From contig OZ241894.1 in the NCBI GenBank assembly GCA_965203575.1, forward strand, positions 3,410,001-3,474,000: 64,000 nucleotides of DNA. Reading direction: 5' to 3'. The stretch's first letter is position 1. Each line of letters starts with the position of its first letter. Source of the DNA: Aldehydirespirator sp965203575 (GTDB lineage Bacteria > Actinomycetota > Acidimicrobiia > Acidimicrobiales > Aldehydirespiratoraceae). Shown piece after piece: positions 44,410-52,587 of this stretch. The notes under the pieces are model-generated. The model was given only the letters and a program-made list of their open reading frames with translations. It was not told the DNA's origin and ran no database searches. Made by a program: the position numbers and the translations under genes.

Positions 44410-45060
44410 TCACTCAGGTTGGTCTTCTTCAGCCTCATCTGCGTACTGCCCGTACGCGAGTCCTCTCACATACGGTTCTTGAGCGAGCAGATCGCCGAGT
44501 TCGGCCAGATGTTCGGGATCCCAACCGAGCGCCGATGCAACCGCCTCGTCCCAGCTCCGGCGCACGTCGCAGTAGCCGTCACGGAACTGCGGCACCTCTG
44601 TGTGGCGGGTCGCCTCCCAGCAGGTGGCCAGCGTCTCCCGGACCTGGTCGTCTTCTAGGTCCGGGATCGGGAGGTCGCGCCAGACGGCGGGGTTGTAGAA
44701 CGGGAATCTCAGCTTCTTGCCCGGGCATCGCAGGATCAGCAATCGGCCGGGGGTGGAGTTCAGGAACACTGCGGCCGCCTTCGCCTGCGCCGGGTCCAGC
44801 CCGGTGACGGGCATCCAGCCCTGTCCCACATAGCGCTTGTCGGACGCGACCGCGGTGAGGCGGGCCGTCGATAGTCCTTGCCCCATTGACACCAGCAGAT
44901 GTCCTGCCTTCTCCAGGATCGGCGGCTTGCCGGGCTTCTTCCACTCCCACGTTGCGTCGGGTTGGGCCTCGATCCGCTTCTGGCCGTCCGCTCCCTTGGA
45001 TTGCAGCACGGGAAACGGCTGGGAGCCGCCGCTGGTTTGCCTGCTGTAGTCGCCGCGCAT
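44410..45060 (-). CDS. target-recognition (C-terminal) part of the type ISP-like enzyme, out of frame
   Basis: An open frame of 216 codons that looks like the DNA specificity domain of a type IIG/ISP enzyme: GDYSRQTSGGSQPFPVLQ, KRYVGQGWMPVTGL, AVFLNSTPGRLLILRCPG, and a helical end. Its natural fusion partner, the methyltransferase, ends upstream in a different frame. The frame continues upstream of the ATG at 45060 to a TGA at about 45158, through the third of three tandem repeats. Whether it is made alone or only after a frame change is unknown. Confidence 0.7.
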   Translation of the reverse strand: MRGDYSRQTSGGSQPFPVLQSKGADGQKRIEAQPDATWEWKKPGKPPILEKAGHLLVSMGQGLSTARLTAVASDKRYVGQGWMPVTGLDPAQAKAAAVFLNSTPGRLLILRCPGKKLRFPFYNPAVWRDLPIPDLEDDQVRETLATCWEATRHTEVPQFRDGYCDVRRSWDEAVASALGWDPEHLAELGDLLAQEPYVRGLAYGQYADEAEEDQPE

Positions 45061-48000
45061 CGTTGTCCCGTCGCGTGTACTGCTAACTGTCCGCTGCTCG
45101 CCGACTTGCGGTCTTGCGGTATTCGCCGTAGAGCGTCTGCAGCGTGGCGTGCACCATCACCTGTCGCTGCCTGCCGCGTCGTTGATTCTGCGGTAGTCGC
45201 CGCTGAACGTTGGCCCGGTCTTGTGCACCGCTCGTCCTCTCCCTCTCTCTCTCTCTCTCCGCACAGCGCTGCGAGGTCGTCGTGCTCGGCGAACTGCGCG
45301 GCTGCGGCTGCGAGTTCGGGGGAGCGCAACACCGCGGCAGACCAGTCGCCTGCAGCCACGCGCTCGGCGGGCCAGTACGAGACTTCGCCCCATCCGTCGG
45401 GCAGCGTTCCTGTCTCGGTGGACCGCAGATGCGAGTGCAGCGTCTCGGCGTCGTGCTCTTCTGCGGGGAACCGGTCCAGAGCGATGATCCGTGTCGGGGG
45501 ATGCGGTCCGTCGCAGTGGCGGAACACGAAGATGCTCTCGTTTATCTCTGTGTTCTGCGACAGGTTGCCGTCGCGCGCGGCGAAGTTCGTCAAGACTGTG
45601 TGCAGATGCAGGCGCGACGCCAGCCACCGGCGGGTGACGAGCGCGGAGGCGGCGGTGGCGAAGATCGTGGGGGAGATCATGGCTAGGACGGCGCTGGCGT
45701 CGTTGTTGAGGCACTTTTCGGCCAGTATCGCGAACACTGGGTGGATGGAGTTCTTGTCCACAACCCCATCCACAGAGGGGTCGGCCTCGCAGAGCATCTG
45801 TTGGAGGTGGTCTGACCGGTTGCGGAGGTTGTCCTGGGTGGCGGGTTCGAACTTCTCGCCCATCTTGGTGCGGTTCGTGAAGGGCGGGTTCATGGTCACG
45901 ATCCGGCAGCCGAGCGCCGCGTCCACCGCGTCTTCTAGTTCGGCGTCGTCGGACGGGCCGTCGCCGAGCGCCAGCCGTTGCGAGCCGATCTCCCCACCGG
46001 CCTCGCTGCCGAAAGCCAACTCACTGGGACGTTCCAGGAATTTGCGCTGGCCGAGCAGTTCCAGGCTGCCGGCCGAGCCGCTGCGGCCCGAATACGGGTC
46101 GGCGTCGCCGTAGGGCATCAGATGAAGGCCCATCTCGCGGTAGCGGATTTCTTGGTTGCCCTGGGTGAGCTGTGCTGCCGCGAGCTGCAGCGACACGGGG
46201 TTGATGTCCATGCCCTTGATGACGTCCTCGACTGCGATGCGTTGCAGTTCTGCTAGTTGCCGCTCGGACGCGCCGGCGGCGCGGGCGCGTCGCTTCATGT
46301 CGGCCAGTAGCGCCGCGAGCAGCGTCCCGGACCCGCAGGCCAAGTCGATGGCCTTGTGATCCCTCCACACCCTCTCGTCGGTCCAGTCGGGCTCGTCGTT
46401 GTCGCTGTGGCACGCGTCGAGCGCGAGCCGCGCTGTGAGCGCCGCGGCGGCCGGTCTCGTGAAGTAGGCACCGTCGGATGCCTGGTTGCCCATTACTTTG
46501 TTGAACAGAGGTCCGGCGTGGTCGGCGCCCAAGTCGGCGTAGGTCTCTGCTAGCCGCTCTGCGTCGGAGGCGATGTGGCGCAGCGCTCGCTCGAGGCCCG
46601 AGGTGCGGCCGGTGTCCTCGATGGCGTGGACTGCCTGCAGCGCGGGGCGGATCACGGGGTCGAAGTCGTGGCTGCGGATGTTCTGCCAGGCCCGGTCGAT
46701 CTCACGGATCGGGTTGGTGCTGGCTTTGATGGTGCCCAAGCCGGGCACGCCGGAGAGCCATCCGCCCGCCGCGATCCGCTGGTGCAGCATCGCGGCGTTC
46801 ATCATCAACAGCGCCGCGATGGTGCATCCGTCGGCCTGCTGGTCGCGTTTGTCGGCAGCCAGGCGATCCAGTCCGTAGTGCGCGTTCAGAGCGCCGGTCA
46901 GCGATTCGGAGCGCAGATGCCGCGCCGCCTCGCGGACGCTGTCCTCCAGCAGGTTCGCGTCCCTCTCGGTTCGGTGGCGGGCCAGACCGGATTTGGACAG
47001 CAGGTTCGCGCAGATGGCGTTGCCGCCGTCGGCCATGCCCGACAGGCGCAGCAGCCGGGCTGCGTGACTCTCCTGGAGGTCTTGTTTGGTGCGGCGCTTG
47101 CGGCGCTCGCTGCGGGTCGGCACCCGCTGCCCTGTGCCGTTGTTGACCATGTCACGGGCGCGTTTCTTCGTCTTGTCGATGTTCACCTGGCCGAGCGTGC
47201 CGTCGTCGGACGGCTTGTCGCGGGCCACCCCAGCGGTGCGGATCTCGACGCCGGTTTCGCCGGCCGGGCCGGCTACCGGCTTGGCGGTCACCACCGCCGA
47301 GACCGTGCCCTGAGAGAACAACGAACCGCCCTCGTCGTCGGCCGCGTCACCGGTCGCGGCTGTGACCGTGTCCAGCGCTGCCTTCGTGAACGGGCGGAAC
47401 TCCGGCTCCGAGAGGGTCTTGCGTCCCGTTGCCACGTCCTCTACGGCGTTGGCGGCGTCGCCGGGCTTGCCGACGTGGAGCCTGTGCGAGAGCCGGCCCG
47501 TCTCGCCGCCGGCGACGGACACGACAGTGACGACCTGGGTGTCCATCGCGACAGGGGGCGGCAGGCAAAGGATCATCTGCTCGGCCAAGTTGTCCTCGAT
47601 GCGGCTGTCGTGGGCTCGTAGCGCCCTCAGGGTCTGCCCGAGTTCTTGCCAGCCGTCTTCGGGGCCCGACATCTCCAGCCAGTGCTCAGCGTCCTGGTCG
47701 GGCGGGATCAGCACGGGACAGACGATGTAGCCGGTGCCTTTGCCGGGGGTGGCGCGCATGGCGCGCCCGACCGCCTGGATCACGTCTATGGGGCTCTTAC
47801 GCGGCGCCAAGAACGCGACCGCCGACAGGTTCGGGCTGTCGGTGCCCTCTCCGAAGATGCCGACATTGGTGACGGCGTGCGGGGCGCTGGGCGTGGCCTG
47901 CGCCAGATGCACCTTCGCCTCGTCGCGCTCAGAGACGCTGCTGGACGCGTCCAGATGCTCCACGGTGAATGGGACCGGGCTGCCCGCGTCGTTTTCGGCC

Positions 48001-49316
48001 ATCCAGCGGACGACCCAGTCGGTCACCTGAGTGGTCTGCAGCGCCGCCGCCATCGACTTCGACTTCTCGACTGAGTTCAGGAACGCTATGCACGACTCGA
48101 CGACCGGCGGCTGCCCCTCGAGCTGTTCGGGGCCGGCGCGGGTCGCTCCGCCGAGCACCAGCGCCAGCACCAGCCCCTTGGTGAACTCGGCGGCCGACAG
48201 GGCGTTCTTGGTCTTCGGCTGGCGGCGGGCCAGCTCGTTTGCCAGAGAGAACAGGGCCGGGTCGTTGACGCCCAGCGCGATGATCCGATAGTCCGCCAGC
48301 CAGCCGTTGCGGACCGCCTCGGTGTATGTGCGGCGGTACAACTCGACACCGAATGTCGCTTCGTCGTCCATGTCTCGCACAACCCAGCCGTTCTCACCGC
48401 CGCGCGACGGGCGGGCCTGCCCGTCGTATACCCGAGGGGTGGCGGTCTGGTAGACGCGGTACACGGCCGGGAAGCGCTCGTCGTCGTGGCAGACAGCGAA
48501 GTCGCGGAGTTTCTCCTCGTCGGCTTTGGCGGTGCGGCGCAGCCCGGCGGTGCGATGCGCCTCATCGGCCACCAGCACCTTCGCCTCGGTGTCTGCTGCC
48601 AGGAGCGCCTCCCCGATGCGGTGGCTGGACTGGTAGGTACCGAAGATCACATTGAGGCCGCCGTTGCCGTCGGGCGACGTGAGCCAGTCGGTGATCTGGT
48701 CGGGGTCGGTGGTCACGTGGCCCTTGATCTCCGACGCGCTGACATGGCTCAGATCCAGTGTCGGGTCGTCCTTCAATGCGTTGAGATGGCGCTCTTCTGC
48801 GGGTTTGCGGCTCTTGCCGCCTCCCATGCCCGGCAGTGGCTCGGCGCCGCCCTCGGCGAGATGCCCGGCCGTCTGGTCCGAGCACACCGACAGCGACCTG
48901 ATCGGTGCGGCGGCGTGGACCAAGTATTCGCGGCGCAGCTGCGCTACCAGCGCGATCGACGGGCACAGCACCACCGCGGTGTCGCCGGCATCGCACAGAT
49001 CCTCGACGATCCGAAGGGAGATGCGGGTCTTGCCTGTGCCGCACGGCAGCACGATCTTGCCGCGGGCGCGTCCCTCAGGGCTGCCGCCGGTCGTGCTCTT
49101 TGCGTGCTGTCGCAGTGTCGTCACGCTCTCTGAGATCGCTTCGGCCTGCATGCAGGACTTCGAGCGCACAGCGCCCGGGTCTGCGTCCTCGGCGCAGTGC
49201 TCGCAGTCGCCGTCGGTGGCCGACGCCGCGGTCTGCGCCTCCAGGTCAAGGAGTCCAGTTCGTCCTTCCCTATGGGGTTGCCCGTTCCGGTGAGGTCGAG
49301 TTTGCGGGCCTTGCAC
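44760..49316 (-). CDS. type ISP-like restriction-modification enzyme: helicase + N6-adenine methyltransferase
   Basis: Core of a large single-chain restriction-modification enzyme. An SF2 helicase comes first: Walker A LPCGTGKTR, DEAH box as VADEAHRT, YQTATPRVY, and a motif VI region in VIQAVGRAMR. A helical spacer follows, then a gamma-class adenine methyltransferase with motif I AIDLACGSGTLLA and motif IV VTMNPPFTNR. After LAALCG near 45260 the frame runs through a (CT)8 tract into about 160 Arg/Ser-rich codons that are out of phase with the specificity domain, so the real coding part ends near 45230 in the present allele. The first ~30 codons after 49316 are also doubtful; an ATG at 49151 or fusion to the nuclease is more natural. 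With the nuclease and specificity pieces it spans 5.2 kb, as in LlaGI/LlaBIII-type enzymes. Confidence 0.8.
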   Translation of the reverse strand: MQGPQTRPHRNGQPHREGRTGLLDLEAQTAASATDGDCEHCAEDADPGAVRSKSCMQAEAISESVTTLRQHAKSTTGGSPEGRARGKIVLPCGTGKTRISLRIVEDLCDAGDTAVVLCPSIALVAQLRREYLVHAAAPIRSLSVCSDQTAGHLAEGGAEPLPGMGGGKSRKPAEERHLNALKDDPTLDLSHVSASEIKGHVTTDPDQITDWLTSPDGNGGLNVIFGTYQSSHRIGEALLAADTEAKVLVADEAHRTAGLRRTAKADEEKLRDFAVCHDDERFPAVYRVYQTATPRVYDGQARPSRGGENGWVVRDMDDEATFGVELYRRTYTEAVRNGWLADYRIIALGVNDPALFSLANELARRQPKTKNALSAAEFTKGLVLALVLGGATRAGPEQLEGQPPVVESCIAFLNSVEKSKSMAAALQTTQVTDWVVRWMAENDAGSPVPFTVEHLDASSSVSERDEAKVHLAQATPSAPHAVTNVGIFGEGTDSPNLSAVAFLAPRKSPIDVIQAVGRAMRATPGKGTGYIVCPVLIPPDQDAEHWLEMSGPEDGWQELGQTLRALRAHDSRIEDNLAEQMILCLPPPVAMDTQVVTVVSVAGGETGRLSHRLHVGKPGDAANAVEDVATGRKTLSEPEFRPFTKAALDTVTAATGDAADDEGGSLFSQGTVSAVVTAKPVAGPAGETGVEIRTAGVARDKPSDDGTLGQVNIDKTKKRARDMVNNGTGQRVPTRSERRKRRTKQDLQESHAARLLRLSGMADGGNAICANLLSKSGLARHRTERDANLLEDSVREAARHLRSESLTGALNAHYGLDRLAADKRDQQADGCTIAALLMMNAAMLHQRIAAGGWLSGVPGLGTIKASTNPIREIDRAWQNIRSHDFDPVIRPALQAVHAIEDTGRTSGLERALRHIASDAERLAETYADLGADHAGPLFNKVMGNQASDGAYFTRPAAAALTARLALDACHSDNDEPDWTDERVWRDHKAIDLACGSGTLLAALLADMKRRARAAGASERQLAELQRIAVEDVIKGMDINPVSLQLAAAQLTQGNQEIRYREMGLHLMPYGDADPYSGRSGSAGSLELLGQRKFLERPSELAFGSEAGGEIGSQRLALGDGPSDDAELEDAVDAALGCRIVTMNPPFTNRTKMGEKFEPATQDNLRNRSDHLQQMLCEADPSVDGVVDKNSIHPVFAILAEKCLNNDASAVLAMISPTIFATAASALVTRRWLASRLHLHTVLTNFAARDGNLSQNTEINESIFVFRHCDGPHPPTRIIALDRFPAEEHDAETLHSHLRSTETGTLPDGWGEVSYWPAERVAAGDWSAAVLRSPELAAAAAQFAEHDDLAALCGEREREGEDERCTRPGQRSAATTAESTTRQAATGDGARHAADALRRIPQDRKSASSGQLAVHATGQRCAATTAGKPAAAPSRFPCCNPRERTARSGSRPNPTQRGSGRSPASRRSWRRQDICWCQWGKDYRRPASPRSRPTSAMWDRAGCPSPGWTRRRRRRPQCS
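45063..45235 (-). repeat. three ~74-bp degenerate tandem repeats at the methyltransferase/TRD junction
   Basis: On the minus strand, units with the core GTGCAC..ACG...GGCGA(C/A)TAC recur with phases 45210, 45136 and 45063 (spacings 74 and 73). Each encodes the same peptide pattern, V-H-(K/A)-T-x-x-T-x-x-G-(D/E)-Y, but because 74 is not a multiple of three the units are in three different frames. Units 1 and 2 end in stops (TGA at about 45158; TAG at about 45085); unit 3 leads into the specificity domain with a one-base slip. Confidence 0.7.
45243..45258. repeat. (CT)8 simple sequence repeat within the RM gene
   Basis: Eight uninterrupted CT units (GA on the coding strand), with further CT-rich sequence to 45234, directly after the methyltransferase sequence LAALCG. 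Gain or loss of one unit changes the downstream frame. Seven units would read into repeat unit 1, nine into unit 2, eight (present state) towards unit 3. Confidence 0.9.
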
Positions 49317-49588
49317 TGGATCGCGACTAGACCGCTGTCGGATCGGCGGACGCCCACGGCGTCGATCCCGTCATCAGCCGGCGACGAACCGGGGAACATC
49401 TCCTCGCGTTTGGGCCAGTCCTTCCAGCGCCAGCAGGCCCCCAGGTCCCATTCCCGGATTTCGGGCGCGGCTGCGGCGACAGCCTCCTCCAACCAGATCC
49501 CGTCACCGGGATCATCCCGTCGGGCAGAGATCTGATCAAGCGCCGCGGCGGTCTGCGTAGATCCGAGGTGAGTGTCCATCGCCGTCAA
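49121..49588 (-). CDS. Mrr-like nuclease domain of the type ISP-like enzyme, frameshifted
   Basis: About 115 residues resemble the N-terminal nuclease of type ISP enzymes. The catalytic PD-(D/E)XK-like set is visible as DDGIDAVGVRR followed by GLVAIQCKARKLD. After KDELDSL near 49250 the protein-like sequence continues only in another frame (the helicase frame), and the tail is Arg/Pro-rich. One frameshift, or an assembly error, separates nuclease and helicase. Start ATG at 49588; 49579 is also possible. Confidence 0.7.
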   Translation of the reverse strand: MTAMDTHLGSTQTAAALDQISARRDDPGDGIWLEEAVAAAAPEIREWDLGACWRWKDWPKREEMFPGSSPADDGIDAVGVRRSDSGLVAIQCKARKLDLTGTGNPIGKDELDSLTWRRRPRRRPPTATASTAPRTQTRALCARSPACRPKRSQRA

Positions 49589-49872
49589 CCGTCGCTATCC
49601 CGCGCCGCCTCGGTCCGCGCTTAGCTTGTGGTCATCGGCCGCGTCGTCGAGGGCTACTCGTGTCTCAGGCAGCACATGGGGTGCGCTGGTGGGGGACGCG
49701 GTCATCGGAGGGACTCCACAAGGGGTGTCGAGGCGCATGCCGGATGTCGGGGACTCGGCCTGGCGGTAGACATTTTACCCCACCCGGTACGGCAGCCCGG
49801 ACTGCGAGCGCTGATCGGGGTGAGCGGGGAGCGCTCCGTGGCCGTCTACGGGAGGTCCTCGACCGGCGGCGG

Positions 49873-50187
49873 TTACGGGGACTTGCGGCGGCGGTCGTAG
49901 CCCCAGAGCCGGATGTTGAAGTAGATCTCGAGCCGGGCGATTGTGGTGAAGTCGGGCCAGGTCTCTCCGTCACGGATGTTGTAGATCGTCTCGCGGGTCA
50001 TGTCGGTTGCCTGCGCGATCTGTGCGACTGGTTCGGCTTTGTGGTGGAGGTCTGCTGCGGGAGCGGGCTTCTTGTCCTCCGTGACGATTACGTACGGGTA
50101 GAGCGTCTCGGCGATCTGCCGGGCCAGTTGCGCCTCGTATGGGGCGTCTGACCGCAGAGGCCCTTTGGGCCATGTCTTGCCGTGCAC
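49873..50187 (-). CDS. small HTH DNA-binding protein
   Basis: Protein of 104 residues. The middle is a helix-turn-helix: PVAQIAQATDMTRETIYNIRDGETWPDFTTIARLE with core ATDMTRETIYNIRDG. The N-terminal half is unknown. It lies upstream of the type ISP-like gene on the same strand, separated by 284 bp, and could be its controller. It ends next to tRNA-Arg, at the edge of the accessory region. Alternatively it is an unrelated antitoxin-like orphan. Confidence 0.7.
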   Translation of the reverse strand: MHGKTWPKGPLRSDAPYEAQLARQIAETLYPYVIVTEDKKPAPAADLHHKAEPVAQIAQATDMTRETIYNIRDGETWPDFTTIARLEIYFNIRLWGYDRRRKSP

Positions 50188-50203
50188 CAGCTACCTGTCC
50201 TGC

Positions 50204-50280
50204 TGGCACCCCCGACAGGACTCGAACCCGCAACCTGAGGGGTAGAAACCCTCCGCTCTATCCAGTTGAGCTACGGGGGC
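50204..50280 (-). tRNA. tRNA-Arg (TCT)
   Basis: Cloverleaf with acceptor GCCCCCG/CGGGGGT, anticodon stem GAGGG/CCCTC, loop TTTCTAC with anticodon TCT, and T-loop TTCGAGT. The 3' CCA appears to be encoded (50206-50204). Its 3' side faces the accessory region. Confidence 0.95.
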
Positions 50281-50380
50281 GCGTCAATGCTATCGCCCCT
50301 GGATTGGGGGGACGGGCAGGCCCTGTCCGGCCCCAGCCAACCGGTCGGTAGGCTGTGAGTCGCCCGCTTCGGCGGTCGTG

Positions 50381-50454
50381 GTGGCCGTAGCTCAGTAGGT
50401 TAGAGCGCCGGGTTGTGGTCCCGGAGGTCGGGGGTTCGACTCCCCTCGGTCACC
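50381..50454 (+). tRNA. tRNA-His (GTG)
   Basis: Cloverleaf with acceptor GTGGCCG/CGGTCAC, discriminator C, loop TTGTGGT with anticodon GTG. A G at 50380 could supply the extra 5' G needed for histidine identity. Confidence 0.95.
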
Positions 50455-50481
50455 CGCGCGCTATCGTTGGACGCTCACCGA

Positions 50482-50555
50482 GCGCCTCTAGCTCAATTTG
50501 GCAGAGCAACGGACTCTTAATCCGCAGGTTCTGGGTTCGAGTCCCAGGGGGCGTA
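50482..50555 (+). tRNA. tRNA-Lys (CTT)
   Basis: Cloverleaf with acceptor GCGCCTC/GGGGCGT (two G-U pairs), anticodon loop CTCTTAA with anticodon CTT, T-arm CTGGGTTCGAGTCCCAG and discriminator A. It lies 27 bp after tRNA-His on the same strand, so they are likely co-transcribed. Confidence 0.95.
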
Positions 50556-50675
50556 CGACGCTGGATGCAGGGATCATCAAGGGGGTCGGCTAAGCTGGCG
50601 GGACCCTTTTGGGATCCCGGCCCAACGGCGTGGGGCCCGGCTGGACGTCGCGCTGATGTGAAGGGTGACGCCGAC

Positions 50676-51506
50676 ATGGACCGCTACGCAATATTCGTTG
50701 ACGCCGAGTACCTCTACACCGAGGGCGGCATGTTGTGTTGCAACAGCCCGGACCGCCAGGAGATCCTCCTCTACGGTCTCGGCGCCAACGACTTCCTGAT
50801 CGGCCTTGCCACCGACGTGTGCGATCTCCAGCCTCTTCGCACCTACTGGTACGACACCTCCGGCGACGGCGTGCCCACCCCGGCCCAGCAGCTGGTGGCG
50901 ACGCTGCCCAACATGAAGCTGCGACTCCAGACCGGCGCCAGCCGGGATCCGCAGTTCTCGCTGGGCGCAGCCATCAGGCGCGACCTCTCCACGCTCGCCC
51001 GCGAGCGGGCCATCTGCGACGCCTTCCTGCTGTCGGCCGACGAGGATCTGCTCGACTGCGTCAGCGAGGTCCAGGATCTGGGGCTGCGCGTGATCCTGAT
51101 CAACATCGCATCCCGTGATGAGCGCGGGGCTCCGCCGGCCGGCCTGGTCACCGAGTCGGACGAGGTCATCAAGTTGACCAAGGACGACTTGTCAAGGTTC
51201 ATCAGGCGCCGGCGCACTCCTGACGACGCTGCCTCCGACACCTACGACCCGGTCGATTCGGTCGCCGCAGCCGCGGCTGAGTTCGCGGAGAGCTGGCTCT
51301 ACCGGGCCAGCGACGACGAGTTCGACGCCCTGCTCGACCAGCGCCCGCGCATACCCGAATCCCTGGACGGCGACCTGCTCTACGCGGTGGAGAACGTGAT
51401 CGGGGGAAGCCTGCGAGGCCAGGACCGCCTGAGGCGGGCTGTGCGCCAAGCCTTCTGGAACCGGATCGACCAGGAGGTCCAGGACTGGCCGGACGAGGGC
51501 CGCTAG
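50676..51506 (+). CDS. NYN-domain (PIN-like) protein
   Basis: Protein of 276 residues. The N-terminal NYN domain (about 1-165) has the acidic motifs FVDAEYLYTEGG, LSADEDLLDCV and the IRRDLSTLARERAICDAFLLSADED stretch with core CDAFLLSADED, characteristic of PIN-like/LabA nucleases acting on RNA. The C-terminal ~100 residues are helical and acidic. ATG at 50676. First gene after the tRNA cluster. Confidence 0.85.
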   Translation: MDRYAIFVDAEYLYTEGGMLCCNSPDRQEILLYGLGANDFLIGLATDVCDLQPLRTYWYDTSGDGVPTPAQQLVATLPNMKLRLQTGASRDPQFSLGAAIRRDLSTLARERAICDAFLLSADEDLLDCVSEVQDLGLRVILINIASRDERGAPPAGLVTESDEVIKLTKDDLSRFIRRRRTPDDAASDTYDPVDSVAAAAAEFAESWLYRASDDEFDALLDQRPRIPESLDGDLLYAVENVIGGSLRGQDRLRRAVRQAFWNRIDQEVQDWPDEGR

Positions 51507-51513
51507 CGGAGCG

Positions 51514-52587
51514 ATGGTCGGTAGCACAGCTCGCCTGCAGCGAGGCAGCGCCGACCGCCAAGGCGAGGTCTCGACCCGCCGCCCGCAACCGAAGCTGCCG
51601 GTCACCATCCTGACCGGCTTCCTCGGGTCGGGCAAGACCACCCTGCTCAACTACATCCTGCGCGAGAACCACGGCAAGCGCATCGCCATCATCGAGAACG
51701 AATTCGGCGAGATCAGCATCGACTCCGACCTGGTGGTCTCCTCCGACGAGGAGATCTACGAGATGACCAACGGCTGCATCTGCTGCGTGGCGTCCGTCCG
51801 CGGCGATCTGCTGGAGGTGATCCGGAAGCTGATGAGCCGCAGCGACCGCATCGACTACATCCTCGTCGAGACCAGCGGCCTGGCCGATCCGATGCCTGTC
51901 GCCCAGGCCTTCTTCGTGGACGACTCGGTCCTCGAGGAGGTAGCCCTGGACGCCATCGTGACGCTGATCGACTCGAAACACATCGAGCAGCATCTCGACG
52001 ACGTGCGCTACGACGGGATCAACAGCCAGGCGGTCGACCAGATCGTCAGCGCGGACCGGATCATCGTCAACAAGGTCGACCTGGTCGATGAGGAGACAGT
52101 CGGGCGGATCGAGAGTCGCATCAGGAAGTTCAACCAACGCTCGGAGATCGACCGGTCCAGCTACGCGCGGGTGAACCTGGACGCCATCCTGGGCATCCAG
52201 GCGTTCGAGGTGTCGCAGCGCGCCGCGACCGAGCCCTCATTCCTGGAGACCCACTACGTGCACAGCCACGACCCCGACGTGGAGACCTGCTCCGTCAGGA
52301 TTGCCGGGGAGCTCGACCGGGAGCTGGTCGAGGCGGCTGCCCGTGACATCGCCGCCGACTACGGCGCCGACCTGCTGCGGTGGAAGGGGGTGCTGGCCGT
52401 CGCGGGGAACGATCGGCGGGTCGCGTTGCAGGGCGTGCACCGGATCTACGAGATGCACGATCTCGACCGGTGGGAGGGTCCGCATCGAGACAGCCGGGCG
52501 GTCTTTATCGGCAAGGATCTAGATCGGGAGGAGTTGGCCGACCGCCTGCGGCGCTGCGTCGCGCGAGACAAGGAGCTATCCGCATGA
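51514..52587 (+). CDS. CobW/ZNG1-type GTP-dependent metallochaperone
   Basis: G3E GTPase of 357 residues. Walker A is GFLGSGKTT near 38, the metal motif is GCICC (C-x-C-C), switch region VETSGLADP, and G4 is NKVD near 188. The C-terminal CobW_C domain follows. It should insert a metal, probably zinc or cobalt, into a client. The stop overlaps the start of the amidohydrolase gene (ATGA), which makes that metalloenzyme the likely client. Confidence 0.93.
   Translation: MVGSTARLQRGSADRQGEVSTRRPQPKLPVTILTGFLGSGKTTLLNYILRENHGKRIAIIENEFGEISIDSDLVVSSDEEIYEMTNGCICCVASVRGDLLEVIRKLMSRSDRIDYILVETSGLADPMPVAQAFFVDDSVLEEVALDAIVTLIDSKHIEQHLDDVRYDGINSQAVDQIVSADRIIVNKVDLVDEETVGRIESRIRKFNQRSEIDRSSYARVNLDAILGIQAFEVSQRAATEPSFLETHYVHSHDPDVETCSVRIAGELDRELVEAAARDIAADYGADLLRWKGVLAVAGNDRRVALQGVHRIYEMHDLDRWEGPHRDSRAVFIGKDLDREELADRLRRCVARDKELSA

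Noticed and set aside
44760..45230. The last ~160 codons of the helicase-methyltransferase frame as a real C-terminus
   Set aside because: The sequence is Arg/Ser/Pro-rich and is the out-of-phase reading of a clear specificity domain in another frame.
45063..45235. 74-bp repeats considered as a CRISPR array or terminator set
   Set aside because: No conserved repeat/variable spacer structure; the units are coding-like and diverged along their length.
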